Positions 18,347-27,462 of a DNA stretch of 64,000 nt are shown one piece after another; position 1 is the first letter of the stretch, and every line of letters starts with the position of its first letter. The DNA is from Fuscovulum ytuae. Lineage in GTDB: Bacteria > Pseudomonadota > Alphaproteobacteria > Rhodobacterales > Rhodobacteraceae. Location of the stretch: positions 1,892,001 to 1,956,000 of the forward strand of contig NZ_CP124535.1 in assembly GCF_029953595.1 (NCBI RefSeq). The letters run 5' to 3'. Below the pieces are notes generated by a model. That model made no database searches and was not told the origin of the DNA. It saw only the letters and a program-made list of their open reading frames with translations. The position numbers were made by a program, and so were the translations under genes.

Positions 18347-18364
18347 CCCCGCGCTGCCGCGGGG
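18347..18364 (+). terminator. GC-rich hairpin after the small hypothetical gene
   Basis: CCCCGCG and CGCGGGG form a 7-bp stem with a CTGC loop, 22 bases after the stop at 18325. No U-tract follows, so termination is uncertain. Confidence 0.4.
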
Positions 18365-18493
18365 CCTTGGGCCTTGCGACCCCAAGCCCGCGTGCCGTGG
18401 CAGCATTCCCCTTGCCCTACCGCCCATTTCCTGATTTCCGCCCCCGGCAAAAACCGTCAGGATGGCGGCGGCAACAGCTTTTGAGGCAGAACG

Positions 18494-20158
18494 ATGCGAA
18501 ACGGCGGGCAGCTTCTGGTCGAAACCCTCGTGGCACTTGGGGCAACCAAGGCCTTCGGTGTTCCGGGCGAAAGCTATCTCGCCGTCCTCGACGCGTTGCA
18601 TGATACCCAAGGCAAGCTTGATTTCATCCTCTGTCGGCAGGAAGGCGGGGCCGCCTTCATGGCCGCCGCTTGGGGCAAGCTTATGGGACAGCCCGGCATC
18701 TGCCTTGTGACGCGCGGCCCCGGCGTCACCAACGCCTCAATCGGCATCCACACCGCCATGCAGGATTCCGCCCCGATGCTCTGCTTTGTCGGGCAGGTCG
18801 GCACCGACATGCGGGGGCGCGAGGCGTTTCAGGAAATCGACTACCGCGCCGTTTTCGGCAGCATGGCGAAATGGGCGGTCGAGATCGACCATGTCGATCG
18901 CATCCCCGAAATCCTGTCTCGTGCTTGGATAACGGCCCTGACAGGCCGCCCCGGCCCGGTGGTGATCGCCCTGCCCGAAGACATGCTGACCAGCCTGACG
19001 GACACGCCCCCCCTCACCGCCCCCGCACAGATCGCCGAACCCGCAGCCGACCCCGCCACAACCGAGGCCGCCCTTGCCCTTATCGCAAGCGCAGCCCGCC
19101 CCCTGATCCTTATCGGCGGCTGCAACTGGACGGAGGACGGCAGGGCCGCGCTACAAGCCTTTGCTGTGACCTCCAACATCCCCGTGATCGCCGCCTTCCG
19201 CTATCAGGACCAGTTCGACAACACCGCCACTGTCTATGCAGGCGAGGCGGGCGTCGGCATGCCCCCTCATGTCAAACGCCTGATCCGCGAGGCCGACCTG
19301 ATCCTTGCCATCAACGTCCGCTTTGGCGAGATGACGACCGACGCCTATACCCTGCTCTCCGTCCCCGTTCCGTCCCAGACACTCATCCACGTCCACGCCT
19401 CGGATCGTGAGATCGGCAAGATCTATCAACCCACCCTCGGCATTCAGGCCGGACCGAACGCCTTTGCCCGCGGCCTGCGCCCCGTCTTGGGCCCATGGGC
19501 CGCATGGCGGGCCCGCGCCCGCGCCGATTGGGAAGGCAGCTTCGACCTCGCCCCGCAACCCTCTCCCGTCGATATGGGAAAGGTCACCGCCCATCTGCGC
19601 GATGTCCTGCCTGAAGATGTGATCCTCACCAATGGTGCAGGCAATTTCACCGTCTGGCCGAACAAGTTCTTCGCCTTCGGCCCCAAGGCGCGACTCCTTG
19701 CCCCGCAATCGGGGGCGATGGGCTATGGCCTGCCCGCCGCCATCGCCGCCAAGATCGCCCATCCCGACCGAACGGTGGTCTGCTTTGCCGGTGACGGCGA
19801 TTTTCAGATGACCTGCCAAGAGCTTGGCACCGCCATGCAGGCGGGCGCACAGCCCATCGTCCTCATCCTGAACAACGGCATCTACGGCACGATCCGCGCT
19901 CATCAGGAACGCAACTACCCCGCCCGCGTCTCCGGCACGACGCTGGAAAACCCGGATTTCGTCGCCCTCGCCCGCGCCTATGGCTTCCACGCCGAGCGCG
20001 TCACAAGAACCGAAGACTTCCCCGCCGCCTTTGACAGGGCGGTCGCCTCGCAGCACGGTGCGGTCCTCGACCTCGACATCAGCCCCGAAGCCCTCACCCC
20101 GCGCCAAACCCTCTCGGAAATGCGCAACGCCGCCCTTGCCGCCAAAAGCGGCGGCTGA
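18494..20158 (+). CDS. Thiamine-diphosphate-dependent enzyme, acetolactate synthase large-subunit-like
   Basis: A 554-residue ThDP enzyme with the three-domain order of the acetolactate synthase/pyruvate oxidase family. The N-terminal pyrimidine-binding domain contains the catalytic Glu in CRQEGGAA, and the central domain carries the LILIGGCNW segment. The C-terminal pyrophosphate domain has the metal motif GDGDFQMTCQELGTAMQAG, ending at LNNGIYGTI. No small regulatory subunit (IlvN) is adjacent and the gene stands alone, so it is probably not the biosynthetic acetolactate synthase. A decarboxylase or carboligase on another 2-oxo acid is more likely. It is followed by three hairpins. Confidence 0.88.
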   Translation: MRNGGQLLVETLVALGATKAFGVPGESYLAVLDALHDTQGKLDFILCRQEGGAAFMAAAWGKLMGQPGICLVTRGPGVTNASIGIHTAMQDSAPMLCFVGQVGTDMRGREAFQEIDYRAVFGSMAKWAVEIDHVDRIPEILSRAWITALTGRPGPVVIALPEDMLTSLTDTPPLTAPAQIAEPAADPATTEAALALIASAARPLILIGGCNWTEDGRAALQAFAVTSNIPVIAAFRYQDQFDNTATVYAGEAGVGMPPHVKRLIREADLILAINVRFGEMTTDAYTLLSVPVPSQTLIHVHASDREIGKIYQPTLGIQAGPNAFARGLRPVLGPWAAWRARARADWEGSFDLAPQPSPVDMGKVTAHLRDVLPEDVILTNGAGNFTVWPNKFFAFGPKARLLAPQSGAMGYGLPAAIAAKIAHPDRTVVCFAGDGDFQMTCQELGTAMQAGAQPIVLILNNGIYGTIRAHQERNYPARVSGTTLENPDFVALARAYGFHAERVTRTEDFPAAFDRAVASQHGAVLDLDISPEALTPRQTLSEMRNAALAAKSGG

Positions 20159-20182
20159 AACGGAAACTGGCTTTCCAACACC

Positions 20183-20281
20183 GCCAATCGCCAAGACCGC
20201 GATTGGCAAAAGGCGCGTGACAGATATTGCAGGGGCCCCATGCCGAAACCCATGGGGCAGGATCGCAGCGCAAAGCGCTGC
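20183..20281 (+). terminator. Three consecutive hairpins after the ThDP enzyme gene
   Basis: Three perfect stems: 20183-20191 with 20199-20207 (9 bp), 20235-20242 with 20251-20258 (8 bp), and 20265-20271 with 20275-20281 (7 bp, loop AAA, then CTCTT). They lie between the convergent ThDP enzyme and membrane protein genes and probably end transcription from both sides. Confidence 0.55.
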
Positions 20282-20312
20282 CTCTTATCCGCCCCCGTTT
20301 CCGCGGCAGCCT

Positions 20313-20789
20313 TCAGCCGCCGAAAAGCCCGCCGAACATGTCGCCAAAGGCATCGCGCAGCGTGTAAATGACCGCACAGATCACAAGCCCGCCGACAAAC
20401 TGCATCATCATCCAGGCGAAAAGCTGAAAGCCTACAGCAAGGCCACCAAGCGCAATCCCGGAAATTGCGGCCCGCTTGCGTTCATAGCGCACCAACGCCG
20501 CGACACCGAGGATGATAGACAGACCCGCCAATACGCCGACCCCTATTCTGAGATAGTCGTCAATGTCGCGCGCCGGCACCAAGGCCGCAGGTTGTGGCTG
20601 CCCCGCGACCGAACGAGCAGCCGACTTCGCAATATCGGCCACAAGCTCGCCAAGACCCACGCCAACATCTTGCTGCGGCGCAAAAGGGCCAGCCCAGAAG
20701 ATTAAGATGGTCAAGACAAGAGCGACCGATCCCGTGGCAAAACCGATCCAACCAAGCGTGGATCGAGGGGCCTCTACCGCATCCGCCAT
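20313..20789 (-). CDS. Hypothetical four-helix membrane protein
   Basis: A 158-residue protein with hydrophobic helices at about residues 14-34, 74-92, 104-124 and 126-145. A soluble loop, rich in Ala and polar residues, lies between the first two. The C-terminus is Gly-rich (FGDMFGGLFGG). It resembles DUF4190-like small membrane proteins in layout, but I cannot assign a family. The start at 20789 has GGAGAATGGG just upstream; an ATG six bases earlier would leave no spacing. Function unknown. Confidence 0.75.
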   Translation of the reverse strand: MADAVEAPRSTLGWIGFATGSVALVLTILIFWAGPFAPQQDVGVGLGELVADIAKSAARSVAGQPQPAALVPARDIDDYLRIGVGVLAGLSIILGVAALVRYERKRAAISGIALGGLAVGFQLFAWMMMQFVGGLVICAVIYTLRDAFGDMFGGLFGG

Positions 20790-21002
20790 TCCCATTCTCC
20801 GCTAAATTCACCCAACCAACAAAAAGCGCGAGTTTGTCACGGATATGGCGCGAACCGGATTTTCGCCGCCCTGCGAAGATAAATACCACGCGGGCCAACA
20901 GCCCATTTTTCGACCAACACCGCCTTCAAAGAAAGCAACCTGCGGGGGATAGGATGCGGGAAGGGCAACATCCCCAACGACGTCAGATTGCAACGGGTAA
21001 GA

Positions 21003-21092
21003 TGGCGGAGACGAAGGGATTCGAACCCTCGAGACGGTTTCCCGCCTGCACCCTTAGCAGGGGTGTGCCTTCGACCACTCGGCCACGTCTCC
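21003..21092 (-). tRNA. tRNA-Ser(GCT)
   Basis: A 90-base serine tRNA read on the minus strand. The acceptor stem GGAGACG pairs with CGTCTCC, followed by discriminator G and an encoded CCA (21003-21005). The anticodon is GCT in the loop CTGCTAA, decoding AGC/AGU. The long variable arm typical of tRNA-Ser and the GGTTCGAATCC T-arm are present. Nothing suggests an integrated element at its 3' end. Confidence 0.97.
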
Positions 21093-21154
21093 GCCGACTC
21101 GTTTAGCGATGGCCGTGCGAAGGGGCAAGGGGAAAGGCAGCGGAAACGACTGCC

Positions 21155-22252
21155 TTAGCCATTGAACAGGAAATGCAACACATCCCCGTCCTTGACCTCA
21201 TAGGTCTTGCCCTCGACGCGGAACTTGCCCGCTTCCTTCGCCCCCGCCTCGCCATTGCCGGCGATATAGTCGTCATAGGCAATCGTTTCGGCCCGGATAA
21301 AGCCCTTCTCGAAATCCCCATGGATCACACCCGCCGCCTGCGGGGCCAGCGTGCCCTTGGTGATCGTCCAAGCCCGCGCTTCTTTTGGACCCACGGTGAA
21401 ATAGGTCTGCAGGCCCAGCAATTCATATCCGGCCCGGATCAGGCGATCCAAACCCGCCTCAGCCAGCCCCATCTCTTCAAGGAACATCGCCGCCTCATCC
21501 TCGGGCAGCTGCGCCAGCTCCTCTTCGATCCGGGCCGAGATGACCACCGTCGCCGCCCCTTGCGCCTGCGCCATGGCGGCGACCCGGTCGGATTGGCTGT
21601 TGCCCGTGGCGGCCTTCGCTTCTTCGACGTTACAGACATACAGCACGGGCTTCGCCGTCAAGAGTTGCAACAGACGCCACGCCCGACGGTCATCCTCGGC
21701 CACCGCCACCGTCCGCGCGGGCTTGCCCGCCTCCAGCACTGCCTGCGCCTGCGCCAGAAGACGGTCCTGATCCGCCGATTCCTTATCCCCACCCTTCAGC
21801 TTGCGCGCCAGATTGGCCCGCCGCCGCTCGATCGTTTCAAGATCGGCCAGCATCAGCTCCGTCTCGATCGTCTCGGCATCGGCGACCGGGTCTATGCGCC
21901 CTTCCACATGGGTGATGTCGCCATCCTCGAAACAGCGCAGCACATGGGCGATGGCATCGCATTCGCGGATATTGGCAAGGAACTGGTTGCCCAATCCCTC
22001 TCCCTTTGATGCCCCCCGCACCAGACCGGCAATATCGACAAAGGTCATCCGCGTGGGGATGATCTGCTTGGATTGCGCAATCGCCGCCAGCTTGTCCAGC
22101 CGCGCATCCGGCACCGCCACCTCGCCGACATTCGGTTCAATCGTGCAGAAGGGGAAATTGGCCGCCTGCGCCGCAGCCGTCCGCGTCAGCGCATTGAACA
22201 GGGTCGACTTGCCGACATTCGGCAGACCCACGATCCCCATCTTGAAACCCAT
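21155..22252 (-). CDS. ychF: Redox-regulated ATPase YchF (Obg-family)
   Basis: A 365-residue P-loop protein of the YchF/OLA1 family at its normal length. G1 is GLPNVGKST, the switch region is followed by [20 protein letters not shown], and a coiled-coil insertion lies around residues 130-200. The C-terminal TGS-like domain ends [14 protein letters not shown]. YchF hydrolyses ATP rather than GTP and binds ribosomes, with roles in stress responses. The start is supported by GGAGAG ten bases upstream. Confidence 0.96.
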   Translation of the reverse strand: MGFKMGIVGLPNVGKSTLFNALTRTAAAQAANFPFCTIEPNVGEVAVPDARLDKLAAIAQSKQIIPTRMTFVDIAGLVRGASKGEGLGNQFLANIRECDAIAHVLRCFEDGDITHVEGRIDPVADAETIETELMLADLETIERRRANLARKLKGGDKESADQDRLLAQAQAVLEAGKPARTVAVAEDDRRAWRLLQLLTAKPVLYVCNVEEAKAATGNSQSDRVAAMAQAQGAATVVISARIEEELAQLPEDEAAMFLEEMGLAEAGLDRLIRAGYELLGLQTYFTVGPKEARAWTITKGTLAPQAAGVIHGDFEKGFIRAETIAYDDYIAGNGEAGAKEAGKFRVEGKTYEVKDGDVLHFLFNG

Positions 22253-22354
22253 CGCCCGCTCTCCTTGCCCGCGCCGCAGCCAGTCGCGCCGCTTCTAGAG
22301 GGCTGCTCCGCCCATAGCAAGTTCCCGGTCAACGCCTGCCCTCCCCGTCTGCTG

Positions 22355-22405
22355 CTTCATCTTGGCCCAAATACTCCGGGGGTCCGGGGGCTGGCCCCCG
22401 GTCCC
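22355..22405 (+). repeat. CTTCATCTTGG intergenic element, copy 1
   Basis: CTTCATCTTGGCCCAAATAC is followed by a GC hairpin (CCGGGGG/CCCCCGG, 22384-22401), in the divergent space between ychF and trpA. Related copies occur at 26055, 30523, 35103, 35186 and 59446. Confidence 0.7.
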
Positions 22406-22491
22406 ACCGCACAGCCCAGGCCCACGCCCATTGATCTTTCCCCCCGCCTCCGGCAAAACCCCGGCAAGACATAGGGGACGGGGCCAGCCAG

Positions 22492-23283
22492 ATGACCAGA
22501 ATCGACGCCACCTTCGCGCGGCTGAAGGCCGAGGGCAAAAAGGCCTTCGTCAGCTACATCATGGGCGGCGATCCGGATGCCGAAACCTCGCTCGCCGTGA
22601 TGAAGGGCCTGCCCGCCGCAGGTGTGGATATCATCGAGCTTGGCATGCCCTTCACCGATCCGATGGCCGATGGCCCGACAATCCAGCTTGCCGGTCAGCG
22701 CGCGCTCGACAAGGGGATGACGATGGATGCCGTCCTCGACATGGTCCGCGCCTTCCGCGCGGGCGATCAGGCGACGCCCATCGTTCTGATGGGCTATTAC
22801 AATCCGATCTATTCCCGTGGCGTGGACCGCTTCCTTGCCGATTGCAAAGAGGCCGGTATCGATGGCCTGATCGTCGTCGATCTTCCACCTGAAGAGGATG
22901 ACGAACTTTGCATCCCCGCCCAGAAGGCCGGGATCAACTTCATCCGCCTTGCCACCCCCACGACCGATGCCAAGCGCCTGCCCAAGGTCCTGCAAAACAC
23001 CTCGGGCTTTGTCTATTACGTCTCCATCACCGGGATCACCGGGGCGGCGGCGGCACAGGCTGCGGATGTGGCCCCCGAAGTGGCCCGCATCAAGGCCGCA
23101 ACCGATCTTCCCGTGATCGTGGGCTTTGGCATCAACACGCCCGAAGCCGCCCGCGCCATCGCGGGCGTGGCCGATGGCTGCGTTGTGGGTTCGGCCATCG
23201 TCAAGGAAATCGGCGCAGGCATCCCCGTGCCGCAAGTTCTGGCCAATGTCGCGGCCCTTGCCGCAGGCGCGCATTCCGCCTGA
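22492..23283 (+). CDS. trpA: Tryptophan synthase alpha chain
   Basis: A 263-residue TIM-barrel enzyme matching TrpA throughout. The catalytic Glu lies in [16 protein letters not shown] (about residue 49) together with the Asp of that loop. [15 protein letters not shown] and the phosphate-binding [11 protein letters not shown] follow. It cleaves indole-3-glycerol phosphate to indole and glyceraldehyde 3-phosphate, channelling indole to TrpB. trpB is not adjacent here, which is common in this group of bacteria. Confidence 0.97.
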   Translation: MTRIDATFARLKAEGKKAFVSYIMGGDPDAETSLAVMKGLPAAGVDIIELGMPFTDPMADGPTIQLAGQRALDKGMTMDAVLDMVRAFRAGDQATPIVLMGYYNPIYSRGVDRFLADCKEAGIDGLIVVDLPPEEDDELCIPAQKAGINFIRLATPTTDAKRLPKVLQNTSGFVYYVSITGITGAAAAQAADVAPEVARIKAATDLPVIVGFGINTPEAARAIAGVADGCVVGSAIVKEIGAGIPVPQVLANVAALAAGAHSA

Positions 23284-23314
23284 TTGCCCACGGTTCCCAA
23301 GTAACGATTGCCCC

Positions 23315-24211
23315 ATGCGCCCCGTCACGACCCAGACCGTTGCCATAGCCCTGATCGCCCTTTGCCTTGGCCTGACGCCCCGGTCCGGCGGCGCTGTGGT
23401 CATCCTCGACAGCACATGGCAGGCCCAGGGCGGTAGCGACGCCAGCCCCGCCGCTGGCTTCACGGCCCATGTCGCCCTCGCGATGGAACCACAATTCGCC
23501 GCCATCTTCGGCCTGCATGACGGCACGAGCTATGGCGGCTCCGCGACCTGGATCGGCAATGACAGCGACCACGGCTACCTGCTGACCGCCGCGCATAACT
23601 TCGGCGCGGATGCCGATCCCGCCGCATGGCTCTACTGGTCGCGCGAAGGCACCGCCTATGAAGGCATCGCCGTCCATATCCATCCCGGCTATGACCCCGA
23701 GGACGACAGCACCTCCGGCTATGACATGGCGATCGTCATTCTCGACGCGCCCGTCACCGATGCGGGCCGCCAGCCCCGCCTCTATGCCGGGCGCGATGAA
23801 CTGGGCCGCGTGGTCACGATCACGGGCTATGGCTCGCGCGGGACCGGATCCTCGGGCGAAGCCGACGATTACTATGATTTCGAAGGAGAAACCCCCGCCG
23901 CCGCCCGCAACATCGTGGACGAGGTGGATGGCGAGAACGGCAGCAACAGCCTCATCATCGACTTCGACAGCGAGGCGGGCGATGCCTCGGTCCTGGGCGA
24001 CGCAAACCCCTTGGACGACATGGAAGGCATTCTCGGCAGCGGCGACAGCGGCGGCGCGTCCTGGATCGAAACGCGCCAAGGATGGGCCATCGTCGCCACC
24101 AACACATGGGGCGACGATTCCGTCTACGGCTCCATCTCCGGCCTCAGCCGCATCTCGACGCAGTTGGACTGGATCGCCTCCATCTACCCCGGCATCCGCA
24201 CCGCCGAGTGA
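23315..24211 (+). CDS. Secreted trypsin-like serine protease
   Basis: A 298-residue protein with an N-terminal signal peptide (about residues 1-27, TVAIALIALCLGL as core). A trypsin-fold domain follows, with the full triad: His in LLTAAHNF, Asp in GYDMAIVIL and Ser in GSGDSGGASW. It contains no extra PDZ or anchoring domain, so it is likely periplasmic or secreted. The C-terminus ends with the usual helix (ISTQLDWIASIYP). The ATG at 23315 lies 31 bases after trpA; earlier in-frame starts are inside trpA and would remove the signal peptide from the N-terminus. The substrate is unknown. Confidence 0.88.
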   Translation: MRPVTTQTVAIALIALCLGLTPRSGGAVVILDSTWQAQGGSDASPAAGFTAHVALAMEPQFAAIFGLHDGTSYGGSATWIGNDSDHGYLLTAAHNFGADADPAAWLYWSREGTAYEGIAVHIHPGYDPEDDSTSGYDMAIVILDAPVTDAGRQPRLYAGRDELGRVVTITGYGSRGTGSSGEADDYYDFEGETPAAARNIVDEVDGENGSNSLIIDFDSEAGDASVLGDANPLDDMEGILGSGDSGGASWIETRQGWAIVATNTWGDDSVYGSISGLSRISTQLDWIASIYPGIRTAE

Positions 24212-24262
24212 CGCCCTGTTCCGGGCTACCGCACCGTCGGGCGGGGTAGCCCCGCCTTACGC

Positions 24263-24721
24263 TCAGGCCGCCTCCGGGAACCGCCGCTGATCCTCCAGCC
24301 GCTCGGCCAGCGAGGCGAGGTCACGCGCCAGCGCCTCCACCGCGGCCAGCGGGGCCAGCCCCGCGATGCGCGCCATGTCCTGCTCCACCGCCGTCACGCC
24401 CGTCATGGCCATCGTCCGCCCCTTCGGCGTCAGCCACAGGCATTTCGACCGCCCGTCGCGCGGATTGGGCTCCAACCGCACCAGACCCCGCGACTCCAGC
24501 ACCGCCAGCGTGTGCGACATGCTGGTCTTGGGCCAGCCGAAAGCCGCCGCGATGGATCGCGGCGTCTGCCCCTCGCCCAGCCGGATCAACCGCTCCAGAA
24601 CCGCGAATTGCGCGGCACCGAGCCCCTTGGGCAGCCGCGCCTCGACAAGGCGCTGCGCCGTGTGATGGGCGGCCGATATGGCCGCGATCAGGGTCAGGAC
24701 AGGGGTAAGGGTTTCCGTCAT
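24263..24721 (-). CDS. MarR-family transcriptional regulator
   Basis: A 152-residue winged-helix regulator. The DNA-binding part spans about residues 40-110, with helix-turn-helix RSIAAAFGWPKTSMSHTLAVL and the wing LEPNPRDGRSKCLWLTPKG, characteristic of MarR. Flanking helices form the dimer. The ATG at 24721 is preceded by GGAGG; longer readings lack support. It is divergent from lldD, and the 148-base space contains two inverted repeats, so it probably regulates lldD and itself. Confidence 0.9.
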   Translation of the reverse strand: MTETLTPVLTLIAAISAAHHTAQRLVEARLPKGLGAAQFAVLERLIRLGEGQTPRSIAAAFGWPKTSMSHTLAVLESRGLVRLEPNPRDGRSKCLWLTPKGRTMAMTGVTAVEQDMARIAGLAPLAAVEALARDLASLAERLEDQRRFPEAA

Positions 24722-24785
24722 CTTTGGGGGCCTCCATGCCGATGCCCCGGACGCAGCAAGTTGCATGCCAAAAACCGCATCACCC

Positions 24786-24801
24786 GGTGCGACCTCGCAC
24801 C
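24786..24801. promoter_or_regulatory. Inverted repeat in the marR-lldD divergent region
   Basis: GGTGCG-ACCT-CGCACC, perfect 6-bp arms, 65 bases from the marR start. Candidate regulator site. Confidence 0.35.
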
Positions 24802-24831
24802 ACTTGCCCGTACTCTTGCCGTGCGCCCCCG

Positions 24832-24858
24832 CGATTGGTAAGCAAAGGTAACCAATCG
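24832..24858. promoter_or_regulatory. Inverted repeat just upstream of lldD
   Basis: CGATTGGT and ACCAATCG are perfect 8-bp arms separated by 11 bases, ending 11 bases before the lldD start codon. The half-sites resemble those bound by LldR/PdhR proteins (TTGGT/ACCAA) but the spacing is wider. The adjacent MarR protein is the other candidate. Confidence 0.5.
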
Positions 24859-24869
24859 GAGCGCGCCCA

Positions 24870-26033
24870 ATGCCCGTCATCACCTGCATCGACGATCTCA
24901 AACGCCTGCACAAGCGGCGCACGCCCAAGATGTTTTATGACTACTGCGAAAGCGGCAGCTACACCGAACAGACCTTCCGCGAGAATACGTCGGATTTCCA
25001 ACGCCTCCGCCTGCGCCAGAAAGTGGCGGTCGACATGCTGGGTCGGCGCACCGACGGCACCATGATCGGCGAAAAAGTGGCGATGCCCGTGGCCCTCGCC
25101 CCCGTCGGCATGACAGGGATGCAACGCGCGGATGGCGAGATCAAGGCCGCCCGCGCCGCCGAAAAGGCGGGCGTTCCCTTCACCCTTTCGACCATGTCCA
25201 TTTGTTCGATCGAAGATATCGCCGAACACACCAAGGCGCCCTTCTGGTTCCAGCTTTACGTGATGAAGGACGAAGGCTTCGTCGACAGCGCCATCGAACG
25301 GGCGCGTGCGGCGGGCTGTTCGGCCCTTGTCCTCACGCTCGATCTGCAAATCCTCGGCCAGCGGCACAAGGACCTGAAGAACGGCCTTTCCGCGCCCCCC
25401 CGCCTGACGCTGCGAAACATCCTCGATATGGCGATCCGCCCGCAATGGTCGCTGGAGATGCTCGCCACCAAACGGCGCACCTTCCGCAACATCGTGGGCC
25501 ATGCCAAGGGCGTCGGCGATCTCTCCAGCCTGATGAGTTGGACCAACGAACAGTTCGACCCGCAGCTGGATTGGAAAAAGATCGCCCGCATCCGCGATCA
25601 ATGGGGCGGCAAACTGATCCTGAAGGGCATCCTTGACGAAGACGACGCCCGCGCCGCCGCCGATTTCGGCGCCGATGCCATCATCGTGTCAAACCATGGC
25701 GGGCGGCAGCTGGACGGTGCGCTGTCGTCGATCCGCATGCTGCCCCGCATCGTCCGCGCCGTGGGCGACAAGACCGAGGTCTTCCTCGACAGCGGCATCC
25801 GCTCCGGTCAAGACGTGCTCAAGGCGCTGGCGCTGGGGGCCAAAGGCACGATGATCGGCCGCGCCTATATCCACGGGCTGGGCGCCATGGGCGAAGAGGG
25901 CGTGACCAAGGCGCTGGAGGTGATCCGCAAGGAACTCGACATCACCATGGCGCTGTGTGGCGAGAAGTCGGTTGAAAACCTTGGCCGCCATAACCTGCTC
26001 ATCCCCAAGGATTTTGAAGGCGATTACCTCTGA
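24870..26033 (+). CDS. lldD: FMN-dependent L-lactate dehydrogenase (alpha-hydroxy-acid dehydrogenase family)
   Basis: A 387-residue FMN alpha/beta-barrel enzyme of normal LldD length. The FMN and substrate residues are visible: ALAPVGMTGMQ, FQLYVMKDEGF, and the catalytic His with the substrate-binding Arg in SNHGGRQLDGA. The later DSGIRSGQDVLKALALGA and MIGRAYIHGLGA bind the FMN phosphate. It oxidises L-lactate to pyruvate, feeding electrons to the quinone pool at the membrane. The start is preceded by CGGAGCG. Related 2-hydroxy acids remain possible substrates. Confidence 0.92.
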   Translation: MPVITCIDDLKRLHKRRTPKMFYDYCESGSYTEQTFRENTSDFQRLRLRQKVAVDMLGRRTDGTMIGEKVAMPVALAPVGMTGMQRADGEIKAARAAEKAGVPFTLSTMSICSIEDIAEHTKAPFWFQLYVMKDEGFVDSAIERARAAGCSALVLTLDLQILGQRHKDLKNGLSAPPRLTLRNILDMAIRPQWSLEMLATKRRTFRNIVGHAKGVGDLSSLMSWTNEQFDPQLDWKKIARIRDQWGGKLILKGILDEDDARAAADFGADAIIVSNHGGRQLDGALSSIRMLPRIVRAVGDKTEVFLDSGIRSGQDVLKALALGAKGTMIGRAYIHGLGAMGEEGVTKALEVIRKELDITMALCGEKSVENLGRHNLLIPKDFEGDYL

Positions 26034-26054
26034 TCGCCGCGCCCTATGCAGGCC

Positions 26055-26105
26055 GCCGGGGGTGCTTTGCCCCCTCGGCCCCCCAGAGGAAATTTTAAGC
26101 CAGAA
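26055..26105 (-). repeat. CTTCATCTTGG-type intergenic element, degenerate inverted copy
   Basis: The minus strand reads as a CTTTCTGGC...AAAAT stretch, a run of G, and a GGGGG/CCCCC hairpin (26058-26074). It lies between the convergent lldD and MFS genes and resembles the elements at 30523 and 35186. Confidence 0.5.
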
Positions 26106-26122
26106 AGTGAACAGGGCCTGCG

Positions 26123-27280
26123 TCAAACCGGGATCGCCCGACGCTGCCGCGCCATCAGGGGCGCAAGGATCAGCACCATCAAGAGCATGACGGCAGCAAA
26201 GACGAAGGCAAAGCGCAGACCAAACGCTCCGGCAAGAAAGCCCAGCGTCGGCGGGCCGAAGAAATAGCCGAAATAGCCCAAGAGCGTCGCCCGCGCCACG
26301 GCCCGCGCCCGTGCCTGAGGTTCGGCCAGCCGCCCCACCATGGAAAAGGCCGTGGGGGCGATGACCGATGACCCGATCCCCATGACGATGAAGCCCGCAT
26401 AGGCCATCAGGGGCGTTGTCGCCATCGCCGCCCCCAAGGCCCCGCAGGCCGATACCAGCGCCCCGCCGATCAGCAACCGGATCGGATCGACCCGCTGCAC
26501 GATCCCCTGTCCCGCCAGCCGCGCGAAACCCATGGTCAGCGCCAGCGCCGCAGGCCCCATCGCGCCCTCCTCTGGGCTGCCGCCCAACGTCTTTTCGATA
26601 TGCAGCGCCGACCAATTCTCGGCCGCGTTTTCTGTCAGGAAGGCGATCAGAACGATACCGCCCCCGATCACCGGGATCAGGCCCAACCGCCCCGCCGACC
26701 CATCCTTGGGCTTCCGAAGCCCGTGGATCGTCCCATCCCGTTCCAGCGTCGACAGCGCCAGCACCGCGGCCACCGCCGCCATTGTCCCCATGACCCAAGC
26801 GGGATGCCACCCATCGCCCCGCATCGCCCCCGTGGCCAAGGCCCCCCCTGCATAGCCAAAACTATAGGCCGCATGGCACAGATTCATCAGGTGCAGGTTC
26901 CGCTCATTTTCCAGCGCGGCCACGCGGGCGTTCATCAACACATCGGTCAGCCCCGTCGCCGCCCCGCAGGCCATCATCGCCAAGGGAAAGACCCAGGCCA
27001 CCCCCGCCTGCCCGGGCAGGGCAAAGGCCGCGGCCATCAGGACCGTGGCAACCGGCAGCGCCACCCGCCCCAGCATCGCCCCGATCATCGGCGCGAGCAG
27101 CATCGCCACCACCGCCGCAATCGGCGTGGGCAGGATCAGGACACCCAATTCCGCCTCTGTTACCGCAAGACCCGCCTTCAGATCGGGCAGCACGGCGGCA
27201 AATGTCCCCCATAGCACGCCCATGGCGGCAAAGGCGGCAACGGGCGCGCGCGCCGCGACAAGGGTGGTGGACACGGACAT
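26123..27280 (-). CDS. Major facilitator superfamily transporter
   Basis: A 385-residue inner-membrane protein with 12 predicted helices and the short N-terminus typical of the YbjJ/fucose-permease-like MFS branch. Helix 1 begins FAAMGVLWGTFAAVLPDL. The central LERDGTIHGLRKPKDG is the long cytosolic loop between the two six-helix halves. No substrate-specific motif is recognised. The ATG at 27280 has AGGAG upstream; an in-frame start 108 bases earlier is not supported. It is convergent with lldD. Confidence 0.87.
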   Translation of the reverse strand: MSVSTTLVAARAPVAAFAAMGVLWGTFAAVLPDLKAGLAVTEAELGVLILPTPIAAVVAMLLAPMIGAMLGRVALPVATVLMAAAFALPGQAGVAWVFPLAMMACGAATGLTDVLMNARVAALENERNLHLMNLCHAAYSFGYAGGALATGAMRGDGWHPAWVMGTMAAVAAVLALSTLERDGTIHGLRKPKDGSAGRLGLIPVIGGGIVLIAFLTENAAENWSALHIEKTLGGSPEEGAMGPAALALTMGFARLAGQGIVQRVDPIRLLIGGALVSACGALGAAMATTPLMAYAGFIVMGIGSSVIAPTAFSMVGRLAEPQARARAVARATLLGYFGYFFGPPTLGFLAGAFGLRFAFVFAAVMLLMVLILAPLMARQRRAIPV

Positions 27281-27462
27281 GAAGGTGATCTCCTGCCTGC
27301 CACAGCTAGACCGCCCTCCACCTTGCGGCAAGCCCGCCCGCGACCCGCGCCACGCCACCCGCGACCCGATTTTCCCTTTCCTTCCCAACGAATCGCGGCT
27401 ATAGCCCCCCGGTCGCGCCGCACACCCTTGGAGGGCGGCGGATATATATATGGAGAAAACCT

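Noticed and set aside
21003-21092. tRNA-Ser as an attachment site of an integrated element
   Set aside because: No integrase or repeated tRNA 3' end was seen in the neighbouring sequence.
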